IMG/VR virus record: IMGVR_UViG_3300035698_015052
Span: 1 to 35,253 of that record
DNA from: a virus
DNA: 35,253 nucleotides
Direction: 5' to 3' (one strand)
Position 1 is the stretch's first letter. Every line of letters starts with the position of its first letter. The translations under genes were made by a program, and so were the position numbers. Shown here one piece after another: positions 1 through 7,857 of this stretch. The notes beneath the pieces were generated by a model that saw only the letters and a program-made list of their open reading frames with translations, made no database searches and was not told where the DNA came from.

Positions 1-127
1 ATTAAAGAATATAATCCTGATATTTGTATAGATTTTTTAGATTTAGATTTAAATACTATAAAAGATACTTATGATTATTTTTGGGCATCACCACCTTGTA
101 CAACCTTTAGTGTAGCATCTATTGGTA
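1..127. repeat. Terminal overlap, left copy (circular junction)
   Basis: These 127 bases are identical to the last 127 bases of the window. The methyltransferase reading frame passes through both copies in the same phase, so the overlap marks a circular molecule opened inside a gene. The unit length is about 35,126 bp. An overlap of exactly 127 is also a common assembler k-mer size, so it is best read as an assembly overlap and not a biological terminal repeat. Confidence 0.95.
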
Positions 128-537
128 GACATTGGAATAAAGATAAAACTCCAAAAACTGAAAAATGTGTTGTTGGTTTAAAACTTTTGGATAAAACTAT
201 AAAGGCTATATCTATAATTAAACCTAAGTTATGGTATATAGAAAATCCTAGAGGTATGATGAGGAAAGTAATTGATGTTATATTTAATAAGTATAATATT
301 TCTAATTATAGGAGAATAACTATTACTTATTGTCAGTATGGAGATAAAAGAATGAAACCAACTGATATCTGGACTAATGATTTTAAGTGGATACCCAGAC
401 CAATGTGTCATAATGGTGATCCATGCCATATATCAGCACCAAGAGGGTCAAAAACAGGAACTCAAGGTTTAAAAAACAATTATGAAAGAAGCAAAATACC
501 AAAAGATTTATTTAAAGAAATATTAAAAATTTTATAG
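1..537 (+). CDS. DNA cytosine-5 methyltransferase, small phage type (3' part; gene crosses the circular junction)
   Basis: This is the main part of a 207-aa protein whose first 29 codons lie at 35040-35126. Visible C5-methyltransferase motifs are ELFSGSKSF (motif I, SAM binding, residues 5-13), ASPPCTTFS with the presumed catalytic Cys62 (motif IV), IENPRG at about 109-114 (motif VI, ENV-like) and YGDKRMKPTDIWTN near 150 (motif VIII-like). Enzymes of this family transfer a methyl group from SAM to carbon 5 of cytosine in DNA. At 207 aa it is much shorter than usual, with no room for a normal target-recognition domain, as in several phage-borne versions. No restriction enzyme is adjacent, so protection against host restriction is the likely role. 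It sits in the 1.24-kb cassette bounded by 31-bp repeats. Confidence 0.85.
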   Translation: MKEYNPDICIDFLDLDLNTIKDTYDYFWASPPCTTFSVASIGRHWNKDKTPKTEKCVVGLKLLDKTIKAISIIKPKLWYIENPRGMMRKVIDVIFNKYNISNYRRITITYCQYGDKRMKPTDIWTNDFKWIPRPMCHNGDPCHISAPRGSKTGTQGLKNNYERSKIPKDLFKEILKIL

Positions 538-547
538 GTGATGGTAA

Positions 548-994
548 ATGATTAGGAAGGTTAAAAAATTAGGTTTAAATGGTATCGGAGAATTTGCTAA
601 TGAGGAGAAGTTTATTATTAGTAATTTTTGTGGTTTTAGTAATGAAATTAAACAAAATTTGATTAAACAAAACTATTTAAACATTGAAAGTATATCAAGA
701 GATAAATTTGGTCAAACAGTAATTAAAGTTTTAGAAGAAAACATACATAAAAAAATAGTGTTAGAGGTAGAATGGGAGGATGCTCAAAGTGGTTATGAAA
801 GATGGGATGTTTCTGATTTAGTTAAGGATATAAAACCACTAATTACTAAATCAATAGGTTATCTTATATTTGAAGATAAGAAGTATATAATTTTAGGATT
901 TATGATGTTTGGTGATGATGTTGTTAAACATTTTCAATTAATACCTAAGAAAATGGTTATTAATACAAATGTTTTATGTAGATTTATAAAATAA
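548..994 (+). CDS. Phage-type small protein of unknown function, second gene of the cassette
   Basis: This 148-aa soluble protein has no signal peptide or membrane segment. Its C-terminal half has the layout LEVEWEDAQSGYERWDV, then GYLIFEDKKYIILGF, then LIPKKMVI. That pattern (an EW-D stretch, a 'G-li-edd-yi-l' strand pair and a closing 'IPK..I' strand) resembles small beta-rich proteins common in phage early regions. I know no biochemical function for that group. The start follows a GGTGATGG sequence only ten bases after the methyltransferase stop, so the two are probably co-transcribed. Together they fill the segment between the two 31-bp repeats. Confidence 0.75.
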   Translation: MIRKVKKLGLNGIGEFANEEKFIISNFCGFSNEIKQNLIKQNYLNIESISRDKFGQTVIKVLEENIHKKIVLEVEWEDAQSGYERWDVSDLVKDIKPLITKSIGYLIFEDKKYIILGFMMFGDDVVKHFQLIPKKMVINTNVLCRFIK

Positions 995-1042
995 CTATAA
1001 TAAGTATTTAAGGAATATAAAAAGTTTAAAGAAAATATAAAA

Positions 1043-1073
1043 AATTTTATAGCGAGATAAATATGAATTTTAA
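1043..1073 (+). repeat. 31-bp direct repeat, copy 1 (cassette right end; att-like)
   Basis: This is an exact 31-base match to 34929-34959 (core TATAGCGAGATAAATATG). The copy contains the ATG AAT TTT start of the next membrane-protein gene, preceded by what equals the last codons (NFIAR, stop) of the integrase. Together with the other copy it brackets a 1,240-bp unit on the circle. Confidence 0.9.
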
Positions 1074-1395
1074 AAATACAATCATGAAACTAAAAATATA
1101 TTTTGATAGAGGTAGAACCTATGCTAGTATCATAACCTTTAGTGGAACTATTTTTTTAGTTATCGCTCAATTAAAAATGTTAGGTCTAAATATTGACGTT
1201 AGCACTTATACAATACCAATTGTGATAATTGGGTTTGCAGGAATAATGCTGTTTGGCTGGTTAGAAATAAAGCTAAACTTTTTCTCTGAAGAACTTAATA
1301 TAAGATCATGGAAAAATCCTGTGATTGTTAAACAGTTTTCTAAGTATGATGAGATAAATAAAAAATTAGATATATTGATAGGTGATAAAAAATGA
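1063..1395 (+). CDS. Small membrane protein with two transmembrane helices
   Basis: This 110-aa protein has two hydrophobic segments (about residues 20-37 and 45-66) followed by a soluble tail. Its family is not recognised. The first codons lie inside the 31-bp repeat, so before the cassette arrived this gene would have followed the integrase stop directly. No good Shine-Dalgarno precedes ATG 1063. An in-frame ATG at 1084 is an alternative start. Its stop overlaps the next start by four bases (ATGA type), indicating translational coupling with the two downstream genes. Confidence 0.75.
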   Translation: MNFKNTIMKLKIYFDRGRTYASIITFSGTIFLVIAQLKMLGLNIDVSTYTIPIVIIGFAGIMLFGWLEIKLNFFSEELNIRSWKNPVIVKQFSKYDEINKKLDILIGDKK

Positions 1396-1661
1396 ATGAT
1401 ATTGAAATAGAAGGAGTTATAATAAGCATTATTATAATAATTGTAGCAACATTAGTAATAGTGTTTATATTAATTCAAGCTGATAGTAGTGCTACATTTA
1501 AAAGTAATAGGCTTGAAAAAGCACCTTATCTAAAGATATGTAAGGATGCTGGATATGATAATGTAACTAGTTTTACTAATGGGTGGAGATATGTATATTA
1601 TTGTCAAAAGAATTTTGAAATAGATTATGATACTAATAATATTATAGGTGATAAAAAATGA
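1392..1661 (+). CDS. Small protein with N-terminal membrane anchor
   Basis: This 89-aa protein has a long isoleucine-rich hydrophobic helix at residues 8-28 and then a short soluble domain with two cysteines (KICKDAGY and YYCQKN). These could form a disulphide outside the cell. It overlaps its neighbours by four bases on each side and is preceded by GGTGATAAAAAATG, a strong archaeal-type ribosome site. The function is unknown. Confidence 0.75.
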   Translation: MNDIEIEGVIISIIIIIVATLVIVFILIQADSSATFKSNRLEKAPYLKICKDAGYDNVTSFTNGWRYVYYCQKNFEIDYDTNNIIGDKK

Positions 1662-1927
1662 CTAGAGAAACTATAGATAAAATTGAGAGTTTGTCTGATG
1701 AGGATAAACAAAAGTTAGAAGCTAATATAATAGAAACTTATAAAAAAGAATTTATGGACAATATATCGTATTGGATAAGTGTGCATGATTTGATAGATGC
1801 TGTTAAACTTAATGCCCCAACAGTATTCGTTACTGCAAATAAGACTATTAAGGATTTGTATTATAAAATAAAAAAATCTAAACTAGATGTTTGTACTATT
1901 GATGAGTTCTTGAAGAATAATAAATAA
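1658..1927 (+). CDS. Small soluble protein, unknown
   Basis: This 89-aa, largely helical, charged protein has no membrane segment. It is the third gene of a coupled trio (1063-1927), with a GGTGAT ribosome site and a four-base overlap with the preceding gene. No family is recognised. Confidence 0.7.
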   Translation: MTRETIDKIESLSDEDKQKLEANIIETYKKEFMDNISYWISVHDLIDAVKLNAPTVFVTANKTIKDLYYKIKKSKLDVCTIDEFLKNNK

Positions 1928-1949
1928 AATTATATATAGGTGATAAAAA

Positions 1950-2846
1950 ATGAAAAAGATATTAATGATAAATAGACTAGACTCAGAGTTCATAATAAAA
2001 GATTATAAGCTATTAAAAACTGTATTTGATGTTGGACTAGTTTCGCCACCACGAATGAGCTCAAAAGAATATACGTCATGGTGTGTAAAAAATCTGATTC
2101 CAACAATGGCTAAAGCTATGAAGTGTGATTATATTTATAGCTGGTGGTGTACATCCACATTTGCATCAGTTGTAGGAAAATTGACTGGTACTAAAGTAAT
2201 ATTAATCGCAGGTGGTTATGATACAGTTAAGGATACTATGCTAATGTATGGTGCGTTTGTGAACAAAAAACTAGGTGTGCTAACTAAACTTAACATGAAA
2301 AATGCTTATAAAATTTTGTGTGTTGGAAGTAAGCTAATTGGTAATATCAAACAAATAGACAAAGCACTAGTGGATAAGTGTGAGATTGTGCCAACAGGAT
2401 ATAATACATTTTTTTGGAAAAACTATAATAGAACAGGTAGAAATTTTAAGACTACTATTTGTATTAATAGTGGAGATGTTGCTAAAGCTAAAATTAGACA
2501 TTTGGTAAAAGGAATTGATAGGTTTGTGAATATGGCACGAAAAGATCCTGATAATGGTTACTTGTTAATTGGTTATGAGATAGGGCTATTGCAAAAGCTT
2601 GAAAAAAATGTGCCTAATAATGTTATGGTAGTAGGTAAGTTTAGTCGTGATCAAATATTACAAGCCCTAAATAAGACTAAATATTATTGCCAATTGTCCA
2701 GACACGAAGGCTATCCTAATGCAGTATGCGAGGCTTTGTTATGTGGCTGTAGCATATTGTATTCTGATGAAGTGCCAGAGATAGACAAGCATGAAATAAT
2801 CACACCACGTCTAAGATTAGATATGATCAAGAAAGTGATGATATGA
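1950..2846 (+). CDS. GT4-family glycosyltransferase
   Basis: This 298-aa protein has the GT-B C-terminal signature of GT4 retaining glycosyltransferases. The stretch LSRHEGYPNAVCEALLCG (residues about 250-267) contains the E-G-x-P-N...E-A nucleotide-sugar binding motif, and it is preceded by a phosphate-loop strand (VMVVGKFSRDQI). Such enzymes move a sugar from a nucleotide or lipid donor to an acceptor glycan at the cytoplasmic face of the membrane. It is a little short for the family (usually 350-400 aa), with a reduced N-terminal domain. It opens a four-gene sugar island plus one small gene, starts after GGTGATAAAAA, and overlaps the next gene by four bases. Confidence 0.85.
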   Translation: MKKILMINRLDSEFIIKDYKLLKTVFDVGLVSPPRMSSKEYTSWCVKNLIPTMAKAMKCDYIYSWWCTSTFASVVGKLTGTKVILIAGGYDTVKDTMLMYGAFVNKKLGVLTKLNMKNAYKILCVGSKLIGNIKQIDKALVDKCEIVPTGYNTFFWKNYNRTGRNFKTTICINSGDVAKAKIRHLVKGIDRFVNMARKDPDNGYLLIGYEIGLLQKLEKNVPNNVMVVGKFSRDQILQALNKTKYYCQLSRHEGYPNAVCEALLCGCSILYSDEVPEIDKHEIITPRLRLDMIKKVMI

Positions 2847-3898
2847 GAAAAATAATAGAAGTAATAGAAATGCCATTGCTTACGATTGGCGGAGTTCAGA
2901 AAGGCACTTCTAATCGTATTAACTGGTATGTGAAACACGATATAGATTTTGTGTTATTGGATTGTCCAATGCAGTTATGGAACTCTAAACTGCCAGTGAT
3001 ACTCAAATGTTTCGTACTGAACATATTAAACTTTTTCAGGCTTATAAAACTAAGAATCCAAGGCTATAAAAAGGTTCATTTTCATGGAATTAATTCAGCA
3101 TTAGTAGGGGTGTTATTAAAGCCTTTTATGAAAAGTTATCTTACCTTGCATGGTGTTCAGGTCTATAAAAAAACTGGTTGGAAATATTTGTTCCAGAGCT
3201 TGTATTATAATGTGGTTAACAGGCTGGCTTTGAATAGTGTCCAAGATGTAATGTGTATATCTGAATTTGAACAGAAATTTTATTCTAAGTTTACTTCCAG
3301 ATACATGCTAATAATTAGGAACGCAATATCGGTTGCTGACGATGATTGTAATTGGAATTATAAGTGTGCTCAGAGACAAGTGTTGTTTGTGGGCAGATTA
3401 TATCCTGGCTCAGCGGTAGAGGTGTTTTTAAAATCACATATACATCTAAAAGATAGAACTATAAAATATATTATCGTAGGCGATGGAACTAATATGGCTG
3501 AGCTTAAGGAACGCTATTGCAGAAATGCAAACATAATATTCAAAGGGTTTGATTCTGATGTGCAGAAGTATATGGACGATTGTAGAATGATGGTTAGTCA
3601 CGTGACTAACAACATAATCGGTTATGGAAATAATGTGATTGAAGCACTTGGATTTGGTATTCCGTTGATACTAGGAATGGATTATGTGAACTGTAAAGTG
3701 TTCACGAACAAAGAAGTGTGTTTGGTTAAGAAAGATTCTCCAAGACTAATAGCATCAATGATAGATAAGTTTATGGATGATGCTTTTACATTGTATGGCT
3801 GGTCAGTAGAAGGAAATCAAACTATTAAAAAATATACTTGTGGCATACAATATAATAAGATTGTGGATGTGATTTTTGGTGGGTACAAAAGAATATGA
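2843..3898 (+). CDS. GT4-family glycosyltransferase
   Basis: This 351-aa GT-B fold enzyme has VLFVGRLYPGSAVEVFLK and YIIVGDGTNMAEL (donor-domain strands typical of GT4) and GYGNNVIEALGFGIPLI in place of the E-G-x-x-x-x-E-A motif. The first Glu of that pair is not obvious, so the donor loop is divergent. The N-terminal acceptor domain carries a short hydrophobic stretch (residues 53-63) that could associate with the membrane. Start and stop overlap the neighbouring genes, so the gene is coupled within the sugar operon. Donor and acceptor cannot be told from sequence. Confidence 0.83.
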   Translation: MRKIIEVIEMPLLTIGGVQKGTSNRINWYVKHDIDFVLLDCPMQLWNSKLPVILKCFVLNILNFFRLIKLRIQGYKKVHFHGINSALVGVLLKPFMKSYLTLHGVQVYKKTGWKYLFQSLYYNVVNRLALNSVQDVMCISEFEQKFYSKFTSRYMLIIRNAISVADDDCNWNYKCAQRQVLFVGRLYPGSAVEVFLKSHIHLKDRTIKYIIVGDGTNMAELKERYCRNANIIFKGFDSDVQKYMDDCRMMVSHVTNNIIGYGNNVIEALGFGIPLILGMDYVNCKVFTNKEVCLVKKDSPRLIASMIDKFMDDAFTLYGWSVEGNQTIKKYTCGIQYNKIVDVIFGGYKRI

Positions 3899-4514
3899 AA
3901 AAAGTATTACTTATAAATATTACTGGGAGAGTTGTAATAACATAGAAAACTTTGATAGCTATCTTACTCAGATCCAAGAAGTGTACAAGTTAAAGCCTAG
4001 TAGTATATTAGAGATTGGTTGTGGTAACAAGCTGTTCTCAACACATATGCAAAACATAGGTGTGGATGTGCAGACTATGGATATTAACAGTAAATTAAAT
4101 CCAAATATGGTAGGGGATATTTCTACAGATCTACATCCAGTTTATAAGTATGGAATATATAAAGGTGCGTTTAATTGTGTGTGTGCGTTCGAGATACTTG
4201 AGCATATTCCAAAAGCTAAGCTAGAGATTGCACTAAGTAATATAAGCTTGTTATCTAACAAGCATGTGGTTTTGTCTTTGCCGTTTAAACAGAAGCGTTT
4301 TAATTTTGTGACTAACATATTGCACTTCAAACATTTTTGTATGTGGCTACCGTTCAAGTTCAATACTGGTGCTAGTCATTATTGGGAATTGGATTTTGGT
4401 AATCTTGAGCATTTCAAAGCTGTATTGGGCTTGTATTTCAAGAACATAAAAGTTGTGTATCCATTTTATAACAAGCGACACATATTTTTTGTAATGGAAA
4501 AAAGTGATGCTTAA
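3879..4514 (+). CDS. Class I SAM-dependent methyltransferase
   Basis: This protein of about 211 aa has the Rossmann motif I ILEIGCGNKLFSTHM, an acidic end of strand 2 (VQTMDIN) and a motif IV-like CAFEILEHIP. This arrangement is typical of methyltransferases that act on sugars or small molecules. Lying between glycosyltransferase genes, it probably caps or modifies a glycan. The start is uncertain. GTG 3879 (or TTG 3876) follows a GGATGTGAT stretch and overlaps the preceding gene by about 20 bases. The more visible ATG just after is out of frame. Confidence 0.8.
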   Translation: MGTKEYEKSITYKYYWESCNNIENFDSYLTQIQEVYKLKPSSILEIGCGNKLFSTHMQNIGVDVQTMDINSKLNPNMVGDISTDLHPVYKYGIYKGAFNCVCAFEILEHIPKAKLEIALSNISLLSNKHVVLSLPFKQKRFNFVTNILHFKHFCMWLPFKFNTGASHYWELDFGNLEHFKAVLGLYFKNIKVVYPFYNKRHIFFVMEKSDA

Positions 4515-4516
4515 TT

Positions 4517-4885
4517 ATGACTGAAATTAAGTATGATGATAAAGATGTTTTTTATTCCAAATGGCAAGTATTCGACGCTCTTGGTGATGGCTTTCTTAAA
4601 GACATATCTGTGAAAAAATTTAAAAAGAAAATATCAAAGACTAATCCTATAAACATCAAACAAGTGATACAGGATTATTGTGTAAAAGAAAAATTGTATC
4701 ACCAAGACCCAACAGAATTGAAAATGTTAATCCAGAAAGATTATATTAATGATAATGTGCCTAAGATATTTGAAGAAGTTTGTGATACTTTAATCAAGGA
4801 CGGATTAAAAACTAAAGATTATAGAGTTGGAGTAATTGCATGTGCTCAGTTTATGAAGAATAAGCTGTTGAAATTATTGGAGTGA
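4517..4885 (+). CDS. Hypothetical soluble protein in sugar operon
   Basis: This 122-aa, lysine-rich, mainly helical protein has no signal peptide or membrane helix and no recognised family. It begins two bases after the methyltransferase stop and ends ten bases before the next glycosyltransferase, so it belongs to the same transcription unit. It might be an accessory or regulatory subunit, but nothing in the sequence proves this. Confidence 0.7.
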   Translation: MTEIKYDDKDVFYSKWQVFDALGDGFLKDISVKKFKKKISKTNPINIKQVIQDYCVKEKLYHQDPTELKMLIQKDYINDNVPKIFEEVCDTLIKDGLKTKDYRVGVIACAQFMKNKLLKLLE

Positions 4886-4894
4886 TGAGAATAT

Positions 4895-5962
4895 ATGAAA
4901 ACAATTGTAATGGCAGTTTGGAACGATTTTGATAAAGATGATAGAGTTAAGAAGAAGGCGTATAGCCTAGCCAAACATTTTAATGTGATTGTGCAGAGTG
5001 TGTGTAAGAAACCTAAGGTAAGACCCTCTAAAACATACACTGAAAACTTAACAGTGAAGTATTATTGGTTCAGTAGCTTCTTTAAGTGGCTATGGTATAG
5101 GGTTGTAAATAACAGAAACTTCTGGAAGGACAAAATCATTAATTGTGATATTGTGGATTGTAATGATCCAGACACTTTATGGCTTGGAGTATTAACAAAA
5201 AAAAAACATGGTAGCGATATTGTTTATGATTCTCACGAATACTGGAAAGGCACAAGACGTACTGAATCATATTTCTTGTACACTTTATATTCGTATATAG
5301 GAAATACTTTGCAATATAATCGTGAGAAAAAATTAGTGAAGCATGCTGATAGAATGATTTGTGTTTCACCAACCATAAAGAAAATATTATTGCAAGCTTA
5401 TAATAAGCCAATAAGCGTGATTGCAAACATGTCTAGTTATGTGAAAGATACAGATTTTGATAAACAATATTCAGCAACATTCATTGGTAGCTATATTAGA
5501 CCTGGAGTTGAGATGGTTGGTGAGGCATTCAAAAAGTTTGGCACTTTGCTAGTTGCGATTGGCGGTTCTCCAAAAGGTGATTGGGAGAAAACAGGTTTTT
5601 TGCATAAGCAAGAGTTTAGACAAAAGCTTCATCATCAGAAGTTTGGAATTTGTGCTTACAAGACCAATTGTGAGAATATAGCTTATTCGTTACCGAACAA
5701 GATATTCGAATATATCCAAGCAGAATGTCCTGTCATAGTAACTAGAGATATGATAGATGTTGCAAGGATTGTTGAAAAAGAACAGATTGGTGTTATAGTT
5801 CAAAGTTTGACTCCTGTAGATATAGACTTTGCTGTTAATGAGCTTATAATCAACTATGATACATATTTAACAAATATACAAAACATAAAAAGAAAGTATT
5901 GTTGGGAGGTTCAAGAGGGTAAGTTCATAAAGATTTATGAAGACCTTGTGATGGGTTTATAA
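4895..5962 (+). CDS. GT4-like glycosyltransferase
   Basis: This 355-aa GT-B enzyme opens with the common first strand and loop of the family (WNDFDKDDRVKKKAYSLAKHF). It continues with DIVDCNDPDTLWLGVL and IVYDSHEYWKGTRRTES, which resembles the D-x-H-x-H-D acceptor-domain pattern of GT4. It ends with YSLPNKIFEYIQAECPVIVTR (about residues 265-285), where the conserved EA-type Glu is present as E in KIFEYI. It starts at ATG 4895 after GGAGTGATGAG. It is the last gene of the island and is followed by a new promoter region. Confidence 0.83.
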   Translation: MKTIVMAVWNDFDKDDRVKKKAYSLAKHFNVIVQSVCKKPKVRPSKTYTENLTVKYYWFSSFFKWLWYRVVNNRNFWKDKIINCDIVDCNDPDTLWLGVLTKKKHGSDIVYDSHEYWKGTRRTESYFLYTLYSYIGNTLQYNREKKLVKHADRMICVSPTIKKILLQAYNKPISVIANMSSYVKDTDFDKQYSATFIGSYIRPGVEMVGEAFKKFGTLLVAIGGSPKGDWEKTGFLHKQEFRQKLHHQKFGICAYKTNCENIAYSLPNKIFEYIQAECPVIVTRDMIDVARIVEKEQIGVIVQSLTPVDIDFAVNELIINYDTYLTNIQNIKRKYCWEVQEGKFIKIYEDLVMGL

Positions 5963-5963
5963 A

Positions 5964-6023
5964 CAGTTTGTTTAATAAGTTATTTAATAAGAACAAGTTA
6001 TAATAAATAAAGGAGAATAAATT
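5964..6023 (+). promoter_or_regulatory. Putative promoter and ribosome site for the 6.0-9.7 kb operon
   Basis: This AT-rich gap contains two TTTAATAAG stretches and a TTATAATAAAT box, then AAGGAG a few bases before ATG 6024. That is the best ribosome site of bacterial and archaeal consensus in the window. It likely drives the secreted protein and the small genes downstream. Confidence 0.45.
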
Positions 6024-6650
6024 ATGAATTTAAAAAGAATGCCAGTAATGTTAATTGCATTATTGTTAATGACAACAAGCATATTCGCTATGTCAATAGA
6101 TATGCCTAAAGAAGCTTTAGTAAACGAGAACTTTGACGTTAAAGTTTTTAAGCCAATGGAAAAGTTTAAAATACAAACAGAAAGTTATTGTGATATGATT
6201 ACAGACAGTGGAACATACACTGGTGGATTTTATGTTGTTACACCAGACATGGTGCATTATATAACTGACCATGTTGAATTAGTATTCAACTGTCACGAAT
6301 TAGGAGTTGCAGATTTCAAGTTCTATGATGAAGACGAAATGTACGATTTTGAAATGAAAATTATTGAAGAACAAGAAGAACCAGAACCTGAACCAGAAGT
6401 ACATCATGGTCATGGTGTAAGCGGATTACAAATGCTTACAAACAGATATAATAAACAAATTGCCTTAGATATTCTTAGCAATCTAAATACACTTAAAGAC
6501 AATGAAGAATTTACTCACAAAATTGAAGTATGGACTTTTAAAAATGGTACTACAAAAGTATATTTTTTAGGAGCTACAACTGATACAGAAACTGTTGATG
6601 GTAAAATTCAACATAACAAGAAAATTTTAAAAGAATTAGTTTATGAATAG
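6024..6650 (+). CDS. Secreted or virion-surface acidic protein
   Basis: This 208-aa protein has a classical Sec signal peptide (MNLKRMPVMLIALLLMTTSIFA) and a beta-rich N-terminal domain with cysteines at about 56 and 91. An acidic EEPEPEPE linker and a HHGHG cluster (about residues 130-137) follow, which could bind metal. A C-terminal alpha/beta segment completes it. There is no C-terminal membrane anchor, so it is probably released or attached to the particle non-covalently. The family is not recognised. A strong AAGGAG ribosome site suggests high expression. Confidence 0.75.
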   Translation: MNLKRMPVMLIALLLMTTSIFAMSIDMPKEALVNENFDVKVFKPMEKFKIQTESYCDMITDSGTYTGGFYVVTPDMVHYITDHVELVFNCHELGVADFKFYDEDEMYDFEMKIIEEQEEPEPEPEVHHGHGVSGLQMLTNRYNKQIALDILSNLNTLKDNEEFTHKIEVWTFKNGTTKVYFLGATTDTETVDGKIQHNKKILKELVYE

Positions 6651-6660
6651 GTGATTGAGT

Positions 6661-6813
6661 ATGAATATAGATAATCCAAAAGTGATGGGGTCAGTTTACA
6701 TGCCCCTTAGCAACTGGAAATTTGTAAGAGACCAAGCATATAAAAAAAGATTGTCTGCTAATAAGTATATTAGCGGGCTAATACTTAAAGAAAAGGAGTT
6801 GGTCAAGAAATGA
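6661..6813 (+). CDS. Ribbon-helix-helix type DNA-binding protein
   Basis: This 50-aa protein was translated by hand. Residues 10-45 fit a ribbon-helix-helix fold: a short strand (GSVYMPLS), a helix (NWKFVRDQAYKKRL), the S-x-N turn (SANKYISGLILKEKEL) and a second helix. Such proteins bind DNA as dimers to short palindromes and are common repressors in archaeal viruses. It starts at ATG 6661 after AGGTGATTGAGT. Its stop overlaps the next start. It is a candidate regulator of the palindromic operators described elsewhere in the window. Confidence 0.65.
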   Translation: MNIDNPKVMGSVYMPLSNWKFVRDQAYKKRLSANKYISGLILKEKELVKK

Positions 6814-6989
6814 ATGCTTGGACTTCCTTTTTTATAGGTTTAGCAGTAGGATTAATACCTATGATATATGGAATCATACGTGCTATGATGATGACTGGTG
6901 GTAACATTGCTAATTTTAGTTGGGATGCCACAAAAAAGAAAAAAGACGAATCTAAAAAAGAAATAAATGAGGTAGAAATAAATGAGTGA
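6810..6989 (+). CDS. Small single-TM protein
   Basis: This 59-aa protein was read by hand. It has one hydrophobic helix at about residues 7-27 and a lysine- and glutamate-rich tail. The start ATG 6810 overlaps the stop of the preceding gene (ATGA) and the stop overlaps the next start. The function is unknown; it could be a membrane-remodelling or holin-like factor, but this is only a guess. Confidence 0.6.
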   Translation: MNAWTSFFIGLAVGLIPMIYGIIRAMMMTGGNIANFSWDATKKKKDESKKEINEVEINE

Positions 6990-7290
6990 AGAATTTACAG
7001 CATGTGATCAAAGAGTGTGCAATTGTCCAAAAGTCTTTATTGATGATGGCTATTTCAAAATCATAGATGATTTTGGAAGTGTGTATGGTGCTAGATTGAC
7101 TGAGTTTGATTTAGAAAGATTAATTAGAATAGCAGAATACACAGACATAAGTGTTGATGATAATACAGTGTCAATGTGCAAGTTTACTAAACATGGACAT
7201 ACACTTTTTATGACTGAAGTACAGTTGGATATGGTACTAATAGAATTAAAAGATCATCTTGGTGATAATAAAAATAGTGAGGTAGAATGA
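6982..7290 (+). CDS. Small cysteine-containing soluble protein
   Basis: This 102-aa acidic protein has an N-terminal cysteine cluster (CDQRVCNC, residues 8-15) that could bind zinc. A beta-strand and helix region follows with no recognisable family. The ribosome site is GAGGT. It overlaps both neighbours by 4-8 bases in the compact early-type operon. Confidence 0.65.
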   Translation: MSEEFTACDQRVCNCPKVFIDDGYFKIIDDFGSVYGARLTEFDLERLIRIAEYTDISVDDNTVSMCKFTKHGHTLFMTEVQLDMVLIELKDHLGDNKNSEVE

Positions 7291-7682
7291 ATATGTCATG
7301 GATAGACCAAATAAAAGAAGACGCAGAAAACATGAAAGTCAAGGATGAAGAAAACGAGACTTTCCAAGTACTAAGCGAGGGTAGTCATATTGTCAAGATA
7401 GACCTAAGCACAAAAGACAAGGTCACAGTTGACAAAGGCGAGTATGGAATTAGAACTTATATACTTTTCAACACTGTTGGTTATCATAAGCCATTGCTTA
7501 AGCTAACTGGTTATCAATATGGGCTTTTGATTAAGAAAATATCTACTGTGATAGGTTATCCTGAAAGCTTAACTAAAAACATAATAGTCATCGCAAAAGT
7601 TACACGTGGGGCTAATAACAAAATGATTTATGATTTGACGGTTGACAGATGTGATGCTGATGATAACACAGTCACAGTTTAA
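7287..7682 (+). CDS. Possible OB-fold or nucleic-acid-binding protein
   Basis: This 131-aa protein has an acidic helix followed by alternating beta strands (GSHIVKIDLS, YGIRTYILFNTVG, NIIVIAKVTRG, MIYDLTVDRC). The size and strand pattern would fit an OB-fold single-strand binding protein like those in phage and archaeal virus replication clusters, but no diagnostic motif is present. The start is ATG 7287 or ATG 7293, both after GAGGTAGA. The protein two genes downstream carries an SSB-like acidic tail. Confidence 0.55.
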   Translation: MNMSWIDQIKEDAENMKVKDEENETFQVLSEGSHIVKIDLSTKDKVTVDKGEYGIRTYILFNTVGYHKPLLKLTGYQYGLLIKKISTVIGYPESLTKNIIVIAKVTRGANNKMIYDLTVDRCDADDNTVTV

Positions 7683-7683
7683 T

Positions 7684-7854
7684 ATGGCAATTTCAAAACT
7701 CACAAATGGTAGGTTGTACGTAGCAGAGATGTCCAAAGCATTCGGTATCTCAAACAGCACAGCGTACAAGTTATTATACAAGAAAAGTATAGTTAATAAT
7801 AGCAAAATCATGAAAATCAGACAAGGTCAAAGGATCTTGTTCTATAAAATTTGA
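7684..7854 (+). CDS. Small helix-turn-helix protein
   Basis: This 56-aa protein contains a clear HTH, VAEMSKAFGISNSTAYKLLYK (about residues 12-32). It resembles excisionase or MerR-type DNA-binding heads. A short beta hairpin ending RILFYKI may form a wing. It could be the recombination directionality factor for the integrase or a transcription regulator. The frame is open further upstream to 7642, but ATG 7684, two bases after the preceding stop, gives a compact HTH protein and is preferred. Confidence 0.6.
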   Translation: MAISKLTNGRLYVAEMSKAFGISNSTAYKLLYKKSIVNNSKIMKIRQGQRILFYKI

Positions 7855-7857
7855 GGT

